64,000 bases of DNA from Gigantopelta aegis (GCF_016097555.1 NC_054701.1:59799676-59863675); one strand, 5' to 3'; positions 10,579 to 22,424 are shown, counted from the first letter of the stretch. Numbers and translations are program-made. The notes: generated by a model not told the origin, from the letters alone.

Positions 10579-13078
10579 CTATTTGAAAATTATTGGTGAT
10601 CACATGAAAGGGTCGGGTTTACATGAAATATGAGTAGAATCTGATCTGCTTTGTCCTGTAGCCGCTGATCAAGTATTGACAGGGAAAAACTACAGTAGAG
10701 GAATGAGAGCTCATAAATTAACATCTCAAGCTCTCTGGAGTTTTATCTTTCCGCAGTTAAAGTATTTCATACAAGAGAAAGACATTAAGCTTCACCAAAC
10801 ATTGATGGAAATAAAACATGATGAAAATCATATGAATGCCCTTATTTCCACATTGCAGAATGCTTTCAGGGGTTACTTCAACGAGTTTGAGGTTAACCAG
10901 AATGCAAATTTCAAGTTTTTGTTGACATATCTTGATAGGGTTTCAGTACTTCTCATGTTTACAAGGGCAGAAAGGGATGGGATCTAGGATCTCTATCTGT
11001 ATGCATTTCGGTGCATGTTGCCATGATTTCATAGATACGATCACATCAACTACACCAGATGGGGTACTGTCCATCTTGCTGATGCTCATCAATTACCGCA
11101 GGAGTTCCTTGAATAATTCAAACGGGGTAATTTTGTTGTCAAAAGGTCCAAAGCAAAATTCAATCAAGTCGACCCAGACCAAAGCCAAGAATGGCTGAAT
11201 GCAACAGGGAAGAAAGGTGGAGGCATCATTGGCATAACAAGAACTAACACTGCCCTGTGTAGATGGTCGTTATCTTACAACTTGCGATCGCACATTAGCC
11301 TTCTGACCAGGATTATGTACAATGTTAACCCAGATGATATTCTGACACACAAAGAGGTTACAAAAAGTCGACAGTGCGTGGATTACAAATCGGAAACATC
11401 AATTGTCAGTTATGAAAAGGTATGAAGTGATGGGTCCAAACTCTCGGACAGATGTCTTCGTCAATCCTGTCACAAAGGATATAGCAACTGATGTCATTCA
11501 AACGTCTCTGTTATCTGCCAAACAACTTGGACAGGATCAGTTGCAGCAATTTGTCAAAGACAGGCTACAAACAAATAATGAGAAAGTTCCAAAAGTTCTA
11601 CTGCGTGAAGGTTTGAAAAAAAACAATCCTCCTACATTTGCTTCCCTGTACTGCATCGAAAAACCAACAAAGTCTATAGTTGAAAAGAGCAAAATACTTC
11701 GGGCTGACAGAAACATACTAGTTCGATTGGTTACAGCCTACAAAGCGGGGTGGGAAGTGAACATTTTACTGCTTCCTGTACCAATAACCATTTTCGAAAC
11801 AAATGGGAGCATTAAAGCAGGAAACAAAGCAGTTTTGACAGATGAACTGATAAAAGGCGTGGACGTGGGTGTGCCTGTGAAAATACTTGGCAAGTCTGCT
11901 TTAATTGTAGATGGTCAGGCATTGGTGCAAAGTCTGAAAACTAAGGATATCAAAACATTTGGGGAATATGCTAACATGTTTGTTTCTGTTATTTTGCAAA
12001 AAAGCACTCCATTATGAAAGGGCAGATGTTGTTTTTGATCGTTACAGACCTCAGTCCATCAAATCAACTACAAGAACTAAGGAGTCCTGTAAGGAGAAGA
12101 ATTGAAAACAGAGAAGTACCATTGCCACAGAACTGGCTAAATTATTTAGCTTTAACAGAAAACAAATCTGAGTTAGCAAACTTCCTCTCAGAAGACTTGA
12201 TCAGACTTTCACCCAAGGACAAAACAGTTGTAGTTGGTGGTGGTTTCACCGATGAAGATAAAGTGATGACAAATAACAACGATTTGGATGTAGACCAATT
12301 AAAGGCTCAACATGAGGAAGCCGATACCCGAATAGTGTTTCACGCAATACACTGTTCGAAGACATCCAACTGCAATACTATTGTGATATCGGCAAGAGAC
12401 ACAGATGTCCTGTTGCTTCTGCTTTTTCATTTGCCAAACATCAAAGCTATAATTTGGATGATTGCTGTAACAGGACAAAAGCCAAAGAATATTCTGGTAA
12501 ACACAGTATTGCAAACAAACCTCACATCACCAGAATGTCGTCACAATTTGCTTGCTTTTCATGCTGTGACAGGAAGTGATACCACTTCATATTTCTATTG
12601 GATTTCAAAGAAATCTGCATTCAAAGTGTTTAAAGAGAATGCTGTTTTGTTAGGACTCCGGAAGGGGGTGCTTACTGAAGACACACAGAACAATGCTGAG
12701 CAATTCATTTGTAAACTGTATGATCAGACTGTTGACACCGTTGACAAAGCACGAACAGTTCTGTTTGGGAAATTGAAAGGCCCTGAACATATGCCACCCA
12801 CAAGTGATGCCTGTGTATTTCATATAACACAAGCTCACTACCAGGCAATGGTATGGATGTAAGCTCACAAGCCCATTCCAGATCTCCCAACACCTTTATC
12901 AATGGGATGGACTCTTGTGGATGACCAACTTAAGCCTGTTCTAATGAAAAATTATCCAATTCCTCAAGCTTGTCTTGAGATGATTTCCTGTCAATGTCAC
13001 ACAGGATGAAGAACATTGTAATGCAAATGTAAGAAAGCACGATTGCCCTGTACAGATCTCTGCAGATGTGACAAAAGT
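10579..13078 (+). pseudogene. Broken copy of an uncharacterised repetitive protein family (EADTR / GSDTTS motifs)
   Basis: I recognise the layout but know no assigned function. In order it shows an N-terminal part with TGKNYSRGMRAHKLTSQALW, LLTYLDRVSVLL and FTRAERDG, a middle with EVMGPNSRTDVFVNPVTKDI, and a C-terminal half (11403-12862) with HEEADTRIVFHA, VISARDTDVLLLLLFHLP and HAVTGSDTTSYFY. It ends in a short Cys-rich tail near 12975-13078 (C.C, then CKCKKARLPCTDLCRC-like). Large proteins of this type recur in many copies in cnidarian, fish and mollusc genomes and are probably carried by mobile DNA. The spaced acidic motifs could suggest a PIN/FEN-like nuclease fold, but that is a guess. 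This copy is broken in several places and lacks its start. It lies between two LINE copies. Confidence 0.6.
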
Positions 13079-13094
13079 ATCATTTCAAGTTGCA

Positions 13095-14659
13095 TGAATG
13101 GCCGATGCGGGCACTGCATAAGACTACTTCATCCTTCCTGCACCGCCTGTAGGATGACTGCCACTCTCCCAGGACTACCTTGACAGAATGAAGCTTATTC
13201 GCAACCGCACCGTCCCAATCATCTTGCCAAGTCGAAAAGATATAATGGTTAATATGAAATTTAAAGTCACTGTAGGGGACACCAACATGGACACGGGGCA
13301 AGTTCAAAGCAGACTTGGCAGCAACATCTGCCTTTTCGTTACCCTTAATGCTAACATGGCTGGGTACCCAAAAAAATATAACATCTTTATTGGCAATTAA
13401 TAAAAAGATACACTTTCGTATCACCATCCCAACTAAGGGAAAGAAAGAAATGTTTTATTTAACGACGCACTCAACACATTTTATTTACGGTTATATGGCG
13501 TCAGACATATGGTTAAGGACCACACAGATTTTGCGAGGAAACCCGCTGTCGTCACTACATGGGCTACTCTTTCCAATTAGCAGCAAGGGATCTTTTATTT
13601 GCGCTTCCCACAGGCAGGATAGCACAAACCATGGCCTTTGTTGAACCAGTTATGGATCACTGGTCGGTGCAAGTGGTTTACACCTACCCATTGAGCCTTG
13701 CGGAGCACTCACTCAGGGTTTGGAGTCGTATCTGGATTAAAAAATCCCATGCCTCGACTGGGATCCGAACCCAGTACCTACCTGCCTGTAGACCGATGGC
13801 CTAACCACGACGCCGGTCCCAACTAAGGGATGCTCCAATTTCGTGTACTGTAGAGCTTGGAGACACGAAAGTGAGTATAAAAATAATATACTTGGATGCA
13901 CATGAATCCGTAATCTGTTCCAGAGCTTTAATGATTGCCCAAATTTCAGCAGTAAAGATTGATTCTGAATCGGGCAATCTCATGGAAATTATTGCGTCTG
14001 ATGGAAAAACTGTAGCACAAACCACATAATTCCCATCCCGTGATCCGTCTGTGTAAACAGGAATGTAATCACAGTACCTCTCTTGGATTTCCATGAAATG
14101 TTGTTTATAAATAACTGCATCTGTGCGATCTCTTTTAAGATGCACAAGATCGAATACAATTTTTGATGGTTTGATACACCAAGGTGGCAAAATAAAATAT
14201 GAAGGCGTTTCCAAAATGTCTGTTAAATCAATGTTGGAAACTGATAAAAATTGCTTAATGCGAAGACCAAATGTACGAATCGCATTTGGTTTCGCATCAA
14301 ATAACTTCATATATTTATTATCAAACACCGCATTATGTGCAGGATGTTTTGGCATTGCTTTAATCTTTGTAGCATACTGCAGAGAAAGCTTTGCACGTCT
14401 AGCACCCAAACTAGGTTCGTGTGCATCGACGTACAAGCTCTCCACAGGAGATGTTTTGAAAGCACTAAGACAAAGCCTAAGTCCTTGGTTGTGTATAGGA
14501 TCTTGCATTTGGAAGTAAGACTTACGTGCTGACCATACACCCATAATCAAGTTTAGACCGAACTAAAGATCTATAAAGTCGGAGCATAACCTTTCGATCT
14601 GCTCCCCATTCAGTCTTGCCAATAACGTTTAAGATATTGAGGGCCTTTAGTGACCATTT
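13095..14659 (-). mobile_element. LINE copy L2, split by a SINE
   Basis: Minus-strand LINE covering the end of the reverse transcriptase through RNase H. The frame at 13801-14550 includes HNQGLRLCLSAFKTSPVESL, PVYTDGSRDGN and FTAEIWAIIKALEQ. It preserves the roughly 30 residues deleted from L1 near 7805. A SINE at 13441-13817 interrupts it, and the rest continues at 13095-13440 (WVPSHVSIKGNEKADVAAKS). It lacks both the 3' UTR and the 5' half. Confidence 0.88.
13441..13817 (-). mobile_element. tRNA-derived SINE, head A, inserted in LINE L2
   Basis: Full-length SINE, minus orientation, running from the CTTT-type tail at 13441 to the tRNA-like head 'ccggcgtcgtggttaggcca' at 13817. It is bounded by the 13-bp direct repeat CCCAACTAAGGGA (13428-13440 and 13818-13830), a clear target-site duplication. 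The LINE resumes exactly after it, so the SINE is younger than the LINE copy. Confidence 0.95.
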
Positions 14660-15074
14660 GGCGGCCATTTTGTTTTTGGCCATTTTGACCCATTAAACGT
14701 AATTTGTCAGAAGGCCAACATACTTTTTTGGATTCAGCACCCCCAAATTATGCTAAAAATCTATGCTGGCCCAAATCCTAAAAAAAATGCTCGCACCTTC
14801 CACCTTTTGGGAAAATGGGACCTGACTAATAGAACTCTGATGTAATCTACTGCCTGTTAGACCGTTATGTATTAACTTGTTTTTCACTAGTGGGGGAATG
14901 TATTCTTTTTTCAGAGTTCATCGGGAAGTGACCCTCCCCCGCTTTTGACACCTATGATTTTAGATTTGTTTTTGTTATTGTTACTGTTAATTTAATAGTT
15001 CTTGACTTATTACTGTTATTTGTTTGCTGTTTGGAGATGAGTGTGTTTGTGAAAGGTTTTCTTCTTGTTTGTTT
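14660..15074. other. No gene seen
   Basis: Unique-looking spacer with 'tggcggccattttg' text at the LINE junction and AT-rich DNA after it. No coding frame or repeat was recognised. Confidence 0.4.
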
Positions 15075-15843
15075 TTAATTTGAGGAATGGTGTCAGGTAT
15101 CTATTCACGTTGCCAGTATCACCAAACATTTGTTTCCTGTCTTGTTGTACGTTCTTTTTTAATTTGGTGAATCGTGTCAGGTAATTATGAAAATGTTGCC
15201 TATGTACCACAACGTGTTTGTTTGCACGTTGTTGGTTTTTAATGTATACAATCGTGTTGGGTTATTATGAATATTTTGCCAGTATACCACAACATGTGTT
15301 TGTTGTACGTTATTGGTTTTTAATTTATTCAATCGTGTTAGGTAATTATGAACATGTTGCTAGCATACCACAACATGTGTTGTTATTTTTCTACATTGTG
15401 TTTTTTTTTTTTTAATTTGTCCAATCGTATCAGGTAATTATAAACAATGTTGCCAGAATATCACAACATGTATTTGTTGTTTTCTACATTGGTTGGGGTT
15501 TGTTTTGTTTTTAATTTTTAATTTGGAGAATCATGTCCGGTAATTATGAAAATGTTGCCAGTATATCGCATGTATTTTTTTGTACTACATTGTTTCTTTG
15601 ATTTGGAGAATCGTGTATGGTAATTATGAACATGTTGTCAGTATACCACAATATTTGTTGTACGTTGTTGGTTTTTAATTTGTTCAATCGTATTAGGTGA
15701 CTATGAACATGTTGCTAGTATACCACAACATGTGTTGTTATTTTTCTACATTGTTTTTTGTTTTTTTAATTTGTCCAATCGTATCAGGTAATTATAAAAA
15801 AAAAAATGTTGCCAGAATATCACAACATGTATTTGTTGTTTTA

Positions 15844-18077
15844 AGCCTAGATCACATTATACGACGTGACTCAACTGGACGGTCGCGTCGCGTCGTGGGC
15901 CACGATCGCTGACCAATCGGTCATGTCTGAAATCCGTTCACACTATACGACGGGACTCAACTCAACTGAAAAAAAGTCTTGTTAATTACCCCTCTTTTAA
16001 AAATCTAAGATGAGTCCAACAAGACACTGAAGAGCTCGGACTGCCGTAGTTGACATGATGATGTTAAAACGACATCGTCTAAAGTGACATGGTACTTGTG
16101 AATGGTGTTTTGTTATACATTATTGATGCCTGTCCCCAGCGACAATTCATTCACACACGTACCTGCATCTGTTTCAAATCGAAATAATGTACAATTTACA
16201 TTGTGTGCGAGAGAGAGAGAGAGAGACGGAGAGAGAGAGGGGGGGGGGGGAGGGGGGGGAGAGAGTCAGTCACAGGCGCCTTAAGTGAGTGGCAGGAATC
16301 TGAAAATAATACGAGGGACAGTTAATACATTACTGGAACATCCAATTGTTGGCACCTTCCGACAGGACTAATTTTCTTCTGATCATGCTGACCAGTGAGG
16401 TATTTCATTCATGAGACAATATTTTCAAAATGCTTTAAATTCACCACTCGAGATCTATCCAAGTAATAAGAACCCCCAACTGTTCACTAGTAGGAAAAAG
16501 TATTTTAAAAGCTCCTTTTCAGACGACCTCCTCCCATAATCGTGTGATCTTCTGTAACGCATAGGCCACTACTCGAAAATTATGTAACATTAAATGCATA
16601 ACCTCTCCCAAAAGACATATTGACTAATATAAGATTTTTTATTTATGTCTGTTTAGTAAAATAATACCACTGGATAGAAAATCATCAGTTAAAAAAACAC
16701 AACAGCAATGATTAGCTGCATTTTAATTTATAAATAAATATGATAAAATTATTTTTAAAACATGATATATTACTCATGACAAACACCTCCTCCATTCCCA
16801 TGTTTCGTAACACCTCCATGAAATCCCTTCCCCTCCCCACTAGAATGTTACTTAGCCTAATTCATGAACGGACCCTTGTACGAGGGTCCACTTAATCTGA
16901 GAGATGAGACTACGGAATTAGTAACGAGTTAGTATTTACCGGTAAGTATAACTGGGTGTTTGCCATATGCATACTTATCCACAAATAGGTTACCCCCACG
17001 CACGCACGCACGCACACACACACAACACAAAATTCCAAACAGAAAAGTAGCAAAAAAGATAAGAAAAAGAAGGAAAAAACCCCAAAAGACAACAAAACAA
17101 AACACAAATTAAAAAACCCCACCACACACTTGCACACTAAATTGTCTAGTAACATGACTTACGGTATGCTTTCTGTTTATTAGCAATGCTCTGGAATAAA
17201 AAGGTTCCAAGGGGGAAGGGGCTATAGGGAATTTGAGGCATGCTCCCTCAACAAAAGTTTGACTTTGAGGCGTTCTAGCACAGCATTCTCAGCCAGAGAA
17301 CAATAACAGGGGAATGCGGGCAAGAGGCATGGGTCCCGCCCCATCCCACGTTCTGCACCGATAACATCTTCTTTTCAAATGTGATGGTTTCGAAAAATGA
17401 CGACAACATGATATTTCTATTTATCAGAATTCCGTTATGGTTTCTATGGACGCTTAAAATAATGTTTTAATAATACTGATCAACACGGCGTAAATACCAG
17501 CTTCAATATGCCTAAAATGTTATATCTTTAGAAAATGTATAAAAAGCAGTACAGTTCACTCTACGACTCCTCTGGTGACCACAGTTAAAGACAGAACAAG
17601 AGTGTTGCGAACCATTCTGAATAGTGTTCTTCATTTTAGAAGAAAAAAAAGCTCACATACCATGTTAATCAATGGCAAAAATCGTTTGTTTACATCGCCC
17701 AGCCTGTTTCCATAGTTATGCAGGTGGCGCTACGGTGGTGACTGCGAAGGGGTCTATTCCTCTGTCCAGAATAATTCCGCCATTGTAACTTTTATGTCAC
17801 ATGATGAAATGTAGACATTCCATTGGATACCGGTAGACATCAGTTGTATAGCGTCGTGTAAACCGTTTACACTACACGACGCGACAGTCGCGTCGCGTCG
17901 CAGACCCGTTCACACTATACGACGGCCGTCGTCTGCGACTGAACATGTTCGGTCGTGTCAAATGCAGTCGGGCCGACTGAAAATCAGTCGCCGACGGCTG
18001 ATTTTTCAATACACACTACACGACGCGACTCAACTGTTGAGTTGAGTTGGGTCGCGTCGTATAATGTGATATAGACT
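15844..18077. mobile_element. Non-autonomous Harbinger-type element, 2.2 kb
   Basis: The ends are inverted repeats: the left begins AGCCTAGATCACATTATACG and the right, read in reverse, AGTCTATATCACATTATACG. TTA flanks both sides (15841-15843 and 18078-18080), fitting the 3-bp TWA duplication of PIF/Harbinger. Subterminal copies of 'cactatacgacg' and 'cgacgcgactcaactg' recur near 15940 and 17860-18060. No transposase was found inside. It splits the minisatellite unit. Confidence 0.75.
16208..16263 (+). repeat. GA/G-rich microsatellite
   Basis: Run of GA dinucleotides followed by long G tracts, inside the 2.2-kb element. Confidence 0.9.
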
Positions 18078-18474
18078 TTAGTCTACAATGTTGGTTTTTA
18101 ATAATTATGAACATGTTGCCAGTATACCACAACATGTGTTTGCTGTTTTCTACATTGTTTTTTTGTTGTTTTTTTAATTTGTAATTTGGAGAATCATGTC
18201 AGGTAATTATGAAAATGTTGCCAGTTTATCACATGTATTTTTTGTACTACATTGTTTCTTTGATTTGGTTAATCGTGTATGGTAATTATGAACATGTCAG
18301 TATACCACAACATTTGTTTTATGTTGTTGGTTTTTAATTTCTTCAATCGTGTCAAGTAATTATGATCAGTATACCATAACATTGTTGTTGGGGGTTTATT
18401 TCTTCAATCGTGTGAAATCTAACCCTGAATCAAAATCTGCATAGGCGTGTCTGGAGAACCTTAAAGCAGAGATA

Positions 18475-18655
18475 CAGAGGCGGATCTAGGGTCTCCCCTC
18501 CCCCTTAATTTTGCGACAGTTATAATTTTATTATATATTTAAAAAAAAAAAATTACGATCCCCATCCAACCCCCCCCCCCCCCAAAGTTCTCTTGGCATT
18601 CCGCCTCATGTCATTGGCCCCCCTCTCCCAAATGGATTTTCTAGATCCGCCACCG
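18475..18655 (+). mobile_element. MITE family M1, copy b
   Basis: 181-bp element beginning CAGAGGCGGATCTAG and ending CTAGATCCGCCACCG, flanked by the 5-bp repeat AGATA (18470-18474 and 18656-18660). The internal text 'ttttgcgacagttataattt' matches copies a and c. Confidence 0.85.
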
Positions 18656-18717
18656 AGATATATAATAATAATAACCATATGGAGTTCTTCAACAACATGA
18701 TGCGGCATTAAATTAAC

Positions 18718-18904
18718 GAATGAATTAATGCTTAACGACACCCCAGCACAAAAATACACATCGGCTATTGGTAAGTATATGGAAATATTATTTATACAAT
18801 TATCTAAAACCACAGTGTAATGAGCTGGGGGGGGGGGGGGGGGGAGGATAATACTAATACATATATCAAGGTAAATTACATTTTAAAATTTTGTATAGAA
18901 ATCA
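18718..18904 (-). mobile_element. LINE 3' UTR fragment L3
   Basis: Matches the L1 3' end: the tail 'gaatgaattaatgcttaacg', 'gacaccccagcacaaaaata', then 'ttttgtatagaaatcaaa'. It joins repeat R1 copy 2 directly. Confidence 0.8.
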
Positions 18905-19146
18905 AATTGATTCAAATGATTCGGGTGAATCGTGGAGTATGCCGGAAACTAATTTCAAAATGAAATTTTATATAAAATTCGTTTAAAGACCAAAAGAAAA
19001 ACGTGATGGTATAGCCATAAAATCTGTTTCTACTAGTATACAATCCAGAGTTTATCATTTATAGATGAAATGTCACCTGGACATGGGGTCCACGCAATGC
19101 TGTTAGATCTACTGGTAGACCAGTAGAGCTAATTTTAATCAGATTG
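18905..19146 (+). repeat. Interspersed repeat R1, copy 2
   Basis: Shares 'gatggtatagccataaaatc', 'tagatgaaatgtcacctgga' and 'gagctaattttaatcagatt' with the copies at 1 and 29219. It lies between two LINE fragments with part of the LINE missing, so it probably inserted into, or recombined with, an older LINE copy. Confidence 0.65.
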
Positions 19147-19866
19147 AGTCAGTGCATGTACACTGACAATGTTCACAGGGTCCTTTAAAACAAATGAATG
19201 CGTCAAATATGTATGGCCGATGCATGAATGAATGTTTCTTTAACGACACCCCAGCACAAAAATACATATCGGCTATTGGGTGTCACTAATGGTAAGTATA
19301 TGAAAATATTATTTATATATAGTTATGTAAAAACCACAGTGTAAGGAGCTGTGGCGGGAAAGTATAATACAATATATAAAATCGAGTTAAGTATATATTA
19401 AAATTTTGTATACAAGTCAAAGTGTTTTAAAAACTTTACAATTAACATTGGATGGAATTTAAACGATTCCAAAACATTCCTGTTGCCAAATATATCATTT
19501 CTCGTCGGCTTGAGATGATCACACACCACCAAAATGTGCCGCACAGTCAGTGTACACTGACAGTGTTCACACTGAGGAGGGTCCTTTAAAATAAATGAAT
19601 GCGTCAAATATGTATGGCCGATGCGGGCACGGCATAAGACTATTTCATCCTTCCTGCACCGCCTGTAGGATGACTGCCACTCTTCCAGGACTGCCTTGAC
19701 AGAATGAAGCTTGTTCGCAACCGCACCGTCCCAATCATCTTGCGAAGTAGAAAAGATATATTGGTTAATATGAAATTTAAAATCACTGTAGGGGACACCA
19801 ACATGGACACGGGGCAAGGTCAAAGCAGACTTGGCAGCAACATCTGCCTTTTCGTTACCCAACTAA

Positions 19867-20723
19867 AGCTAGCGACACATAAGTCCGTAAATGCTCCGTT
19901 TATCGGCCGTAAAACGCGCTCGATAACGGATCATTTCCAACCATTGGTTTTCAATAGACACTGACACATAAGTCCGTGACGTTTATTTGTCGGATCCGAT
20001 TATCGCACGTTTCGGACAGTGCTCGAAAATGCTCCGTTTATCTTCCGTTAACGGAGGAAGATTTCCCCGAGTATGGCGTCATTCTGGGAATGACCCAACC
20101 ACGTGGTAATGTTAAAATGCCGCGACCAAGACATACATACATATATATGCACGCACATAATTATACTTACATATCTTTTTTCTCTCAGTCCATCTATATA
20201 AATACATGAACACACGCACATAAACTGCGACAGCAAGCCGCGTAGTTTATGCTGTTGTGGTTACTTGTGGTGGTTTGTTGATTTGTTTCAGCAGAATAAA
20301 AATTTTTTACCGTGTCATGCAGTGTTTCTATAATATGAAATGTGATGCTGTCGTAGTTTATGTTAATGAGCTATACACACATACACAATTGATATTTCAG
20401 GTGAACTCAACATTAACGGAGCACATGGAGCACACACAAATTTTTCATCATCATCATACAGATCTTTCATTATTAAATTGAGAAACACTCCTTGGTTTCT
20501 TTTTCTTTTCACCAGGTCATGTTCCCAGATTCTCCTATTTTTCCTTTTTCTTATTAATTTATATGTTGTAACCAAAATAGTTAAATCATCGTCTGATGAA
20601 TCCATGTGCTCCTTTAATGATGGGATTACGGATATATGTGTCACAGTTTATCAGGTCCGATAAACGCGTACGTTAATCGGAACCGATAAACGGACCATTT
20701 TACGGATATATGTGTCGCTGGCT
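19867..20723. mobile_element. Harbinger element, 857 bp, inserted in LINE L4
   Basis: The terminal inverted repeats begin AGCTAGCGACACATAAGTCC at the left and, in reverse at the right, AGCCAGCGACACATATATCC, and match for about 40 bp. The 3-bp repeat TAA flanks both ends (19864-19866 and 20724-20726), the TWA duplication of PIF/Harbinger. Inside, the minus-strand frame 20363-20644 is the start of a transposase-type protein. The element is therefore an internally deleted derivative. Confidence 0.88.
20363..20644 (-). pseudogene. Harbinger transposase N-terminal remnant
   Basis: The frame includes LIRKRKNRRIWEHDLVKRKR followed by NQGVFLNLIMKDLYDDDEKF. This fits the RRRWWVHP....R...G.F..L..EL..D...F start of Harbinger transposases, upstream of the DDE domain. 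The catalytic part is missing and the frame leaves the family after DDDEKF. The TAA duplication and inverted repeats of the surrounding element support the same assignment independently. Confidence 0.7.
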
Positions 20724-21363
20724 TAAGGGATGTATTTCATGTACTGTAGAGCTTGGAGACACGAAAGTGAGTCTGTAAAAATAATATACTTGGATGCACA
20801 TCAATCCTTAATCTGTTCCAGGCCTTTAATGATTGCCCAGGTTTCAGTAGTAAAGATTGATGCTGAATCAGGCAATCTCATGGAAATTATTGCGTCTGAT
20901 GGAAAAACTGTAGCACAAGCCACAGAATTCCCATCCCGTGATCCGTCTGTCAACAAGAATGTAATCACAGTACCTCTCTTGGATTTCCATGAAATGTTGT
21001 TTATAAATAACTGCATTTATGCGATCTTTTTTTTAGATGCACAAGATCGAATACAATTTTTGGTGGTTTGATACACGAAGGTGGCAAAATAAATTATGAA
21101 GGCGTTTCCAAAATGTCTGTTCAATCAATGTTGGAAACTGATAAAAACTGCTTAATGCGAAGACAAAATGTCCGAATCGCATTCGGTTTCGCATCATATA
21201 ACTTCATATATTTATTATCAAACACCGCATTGTGTGCTGGATATTTTGGCATTCATTTAATCTTTGTAGCTTACTGCAAAGAAACCTTTGCACGTCTAGC
21301 ACCCAAACTAGGTTCGTGTGCATCGACGTACAAGCTCTCCACAGGAGATGTTTTGAAAGCACC

Positions 21364-21625
21364 ATGCGGGCACGGCACAAAATTACTTCATCCTTCCTGC
21401 ACCGTGTGTAGGATGACTGCCATTGTCCCAGGACTGGCTGCACAGAATGAAGCTTGTTTACAACAGAACCGTCCCAATCATATTGGCAAGTCGAACAGAT
21501 ATATTGGTTCATATATTTAAACTCACCGTAGGGGACACCAACACCGACATGGGGCAAATTCAAAGCTGACTGCTGCAAAATCTGTCTTTTCGTTGTCTTT
21601 AATGCAAACAAAACATAACATCTTT
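21364..21625 (-). mobile_element. Old LINE fragment L5
   Basis: Diverged RNase H/C-terminal LINE sequence (QQSALNLPHVGVGVPYGEFK, QWQSSYTRCRKDEVILCRAR) joined directly to L4 in the same orientation. More differences from L1 than the other copies suggest greater age. Confidence 0.75.
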
Positions 21626-21827
21626 ATTGGAGTTAAAATGAAAGGGTGCCAAATACAAAATAAGTTGGAAAATAGGGAAGGAGTCCAACACGTTCAAGGC
21701 ATCGCAACTTGTGTTTGAAAGAGAAGCGTATGTCTTTCTATTTACGTATATAGCCTATATATCAGCCACCTGTCCACAACGGCCATTTTTCCTAGGTTCC
21801 CTGAGTGACCAATATATTCAGGTTCGA

Positions 21828-21858
<31 letters not shown>

Positions 21859-21866
21859 TGTGTGTA

Positions 21867-21905
<39 letters not shown>
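21828..21905 (+). repeat. (TG)n(TA)n microsatellite
   Basis: TG dinucleotides pass into TA dinucleotides. Valine/cysteine and tyrosine/isoleucine runs in translation come only from this. Confidence 0.95.
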
Positions 21906-21909
<4 letters not shown>

Positions 21910-21918
21910 AATAAATGG

Positions 21919-22016
21919 TTAGTCTTAAGATATCGGCTTTATCCTGCGAAGGTTGGAATGGCGAATCCTGCATTCACCATTCGTCCTGAGCAGGATAAAG
22001 CCGATATCTTAAGACA
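21919..22016. repeat. Long hairpin (inverted repeat)
   Basis: The left arm 'gtcttaagatatcggcttta' (continuing 'tcctgc') is mirrored by 'gcaggataaagccgatatct' followed by 'taagac', about 26 bp per arm, with a spacer of about 40 bp that also contains inverted 'gaatgg / ccattc' pieces. It could be a small TIR element or structured RNA. No flanking duplication was identified. Confidence 0.75.
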
Positions 22017-22424
22017 GTGACCAGTTATTCTTTTATCCTGCAATCCTACAGGGATATTCGGAAAATCGTTATTTATTCCAGCTTTGTGTACGCAAATCGA
22101 GTATTGTCAACCTAGCAAGGCGTTTGCCCTATGACGTCTTGTAAGATACATGCTGTCATTATTTGTAAGACACTAGTTACATTCTGTCACATTAAAAAAG
22201 CGTTTCTAAACTCAAAAACATAAATACATATACAAGTTTTGTATTGTTATCGCAAAACTAAAAGTTATTTGTATTTACTGTACTTCAACGAATGATTTAA
22301 AGAGTATGTTTATTGAAAATCTACTCTGAAATAGAGTCGAGTCCGGCTTATGTCACGTGACCTATATAGAGATTTATCTAGTCATATCTTGCCAATGTAT
22401 ACAGTGATTGCTGGATAAATATAT
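22017..22424. other. No gene seen
   Basis: AT-rich sequence between the hairpin and the ribozyme candidate. It may be the terminal part of the Penelope-like element, but nothing in it can be assigned. Confidence 0.35.

Larger units (their letters stand above)
15075..18420 (+). repeat. 82-bp minisatellite with four-unit higher-order pattern, split by an insertion
   Basis: Units of about 82 bp carry 'aatttgttcaatcgtgtcag', 'gtaattatgaacatgttgcc' and 'agtataccacaacatgtgtt'. About nine units lie at 15075-15840 and about four at 18080-18420. Four distinct variants (ttcaatcgt, tccaatcgtatc, gagaatcatgtc, gatttgg..aatcgtgtatgg) recur in the same order before and after the insertion, which indicates a higher-order repeat of four units. 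It is non-coding. Confidence 0.85.
19146..21363 (-). mobile_element. LINE copy L4, split by a Harbinger element
   Basis: A short duplicated piece (19146-19228) is followed by a LINE copy with its 3' end near 19230. Reading on the minus strand, 19398-19862 holds MGNEKADVAAKSALTLPRVH and the zinc-like CEHCQCTLTVRHILVVCD motif. The part 20724-21363 carries RNase H and the end of the reverse transcriptase (TDGSRDGNSVACATVFPSDA). About 115 bp of LINE sequence is missing at the insertion site, so a deletion preceded or accompanied the insertion of 19867-20723. Confidence 0.85.
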
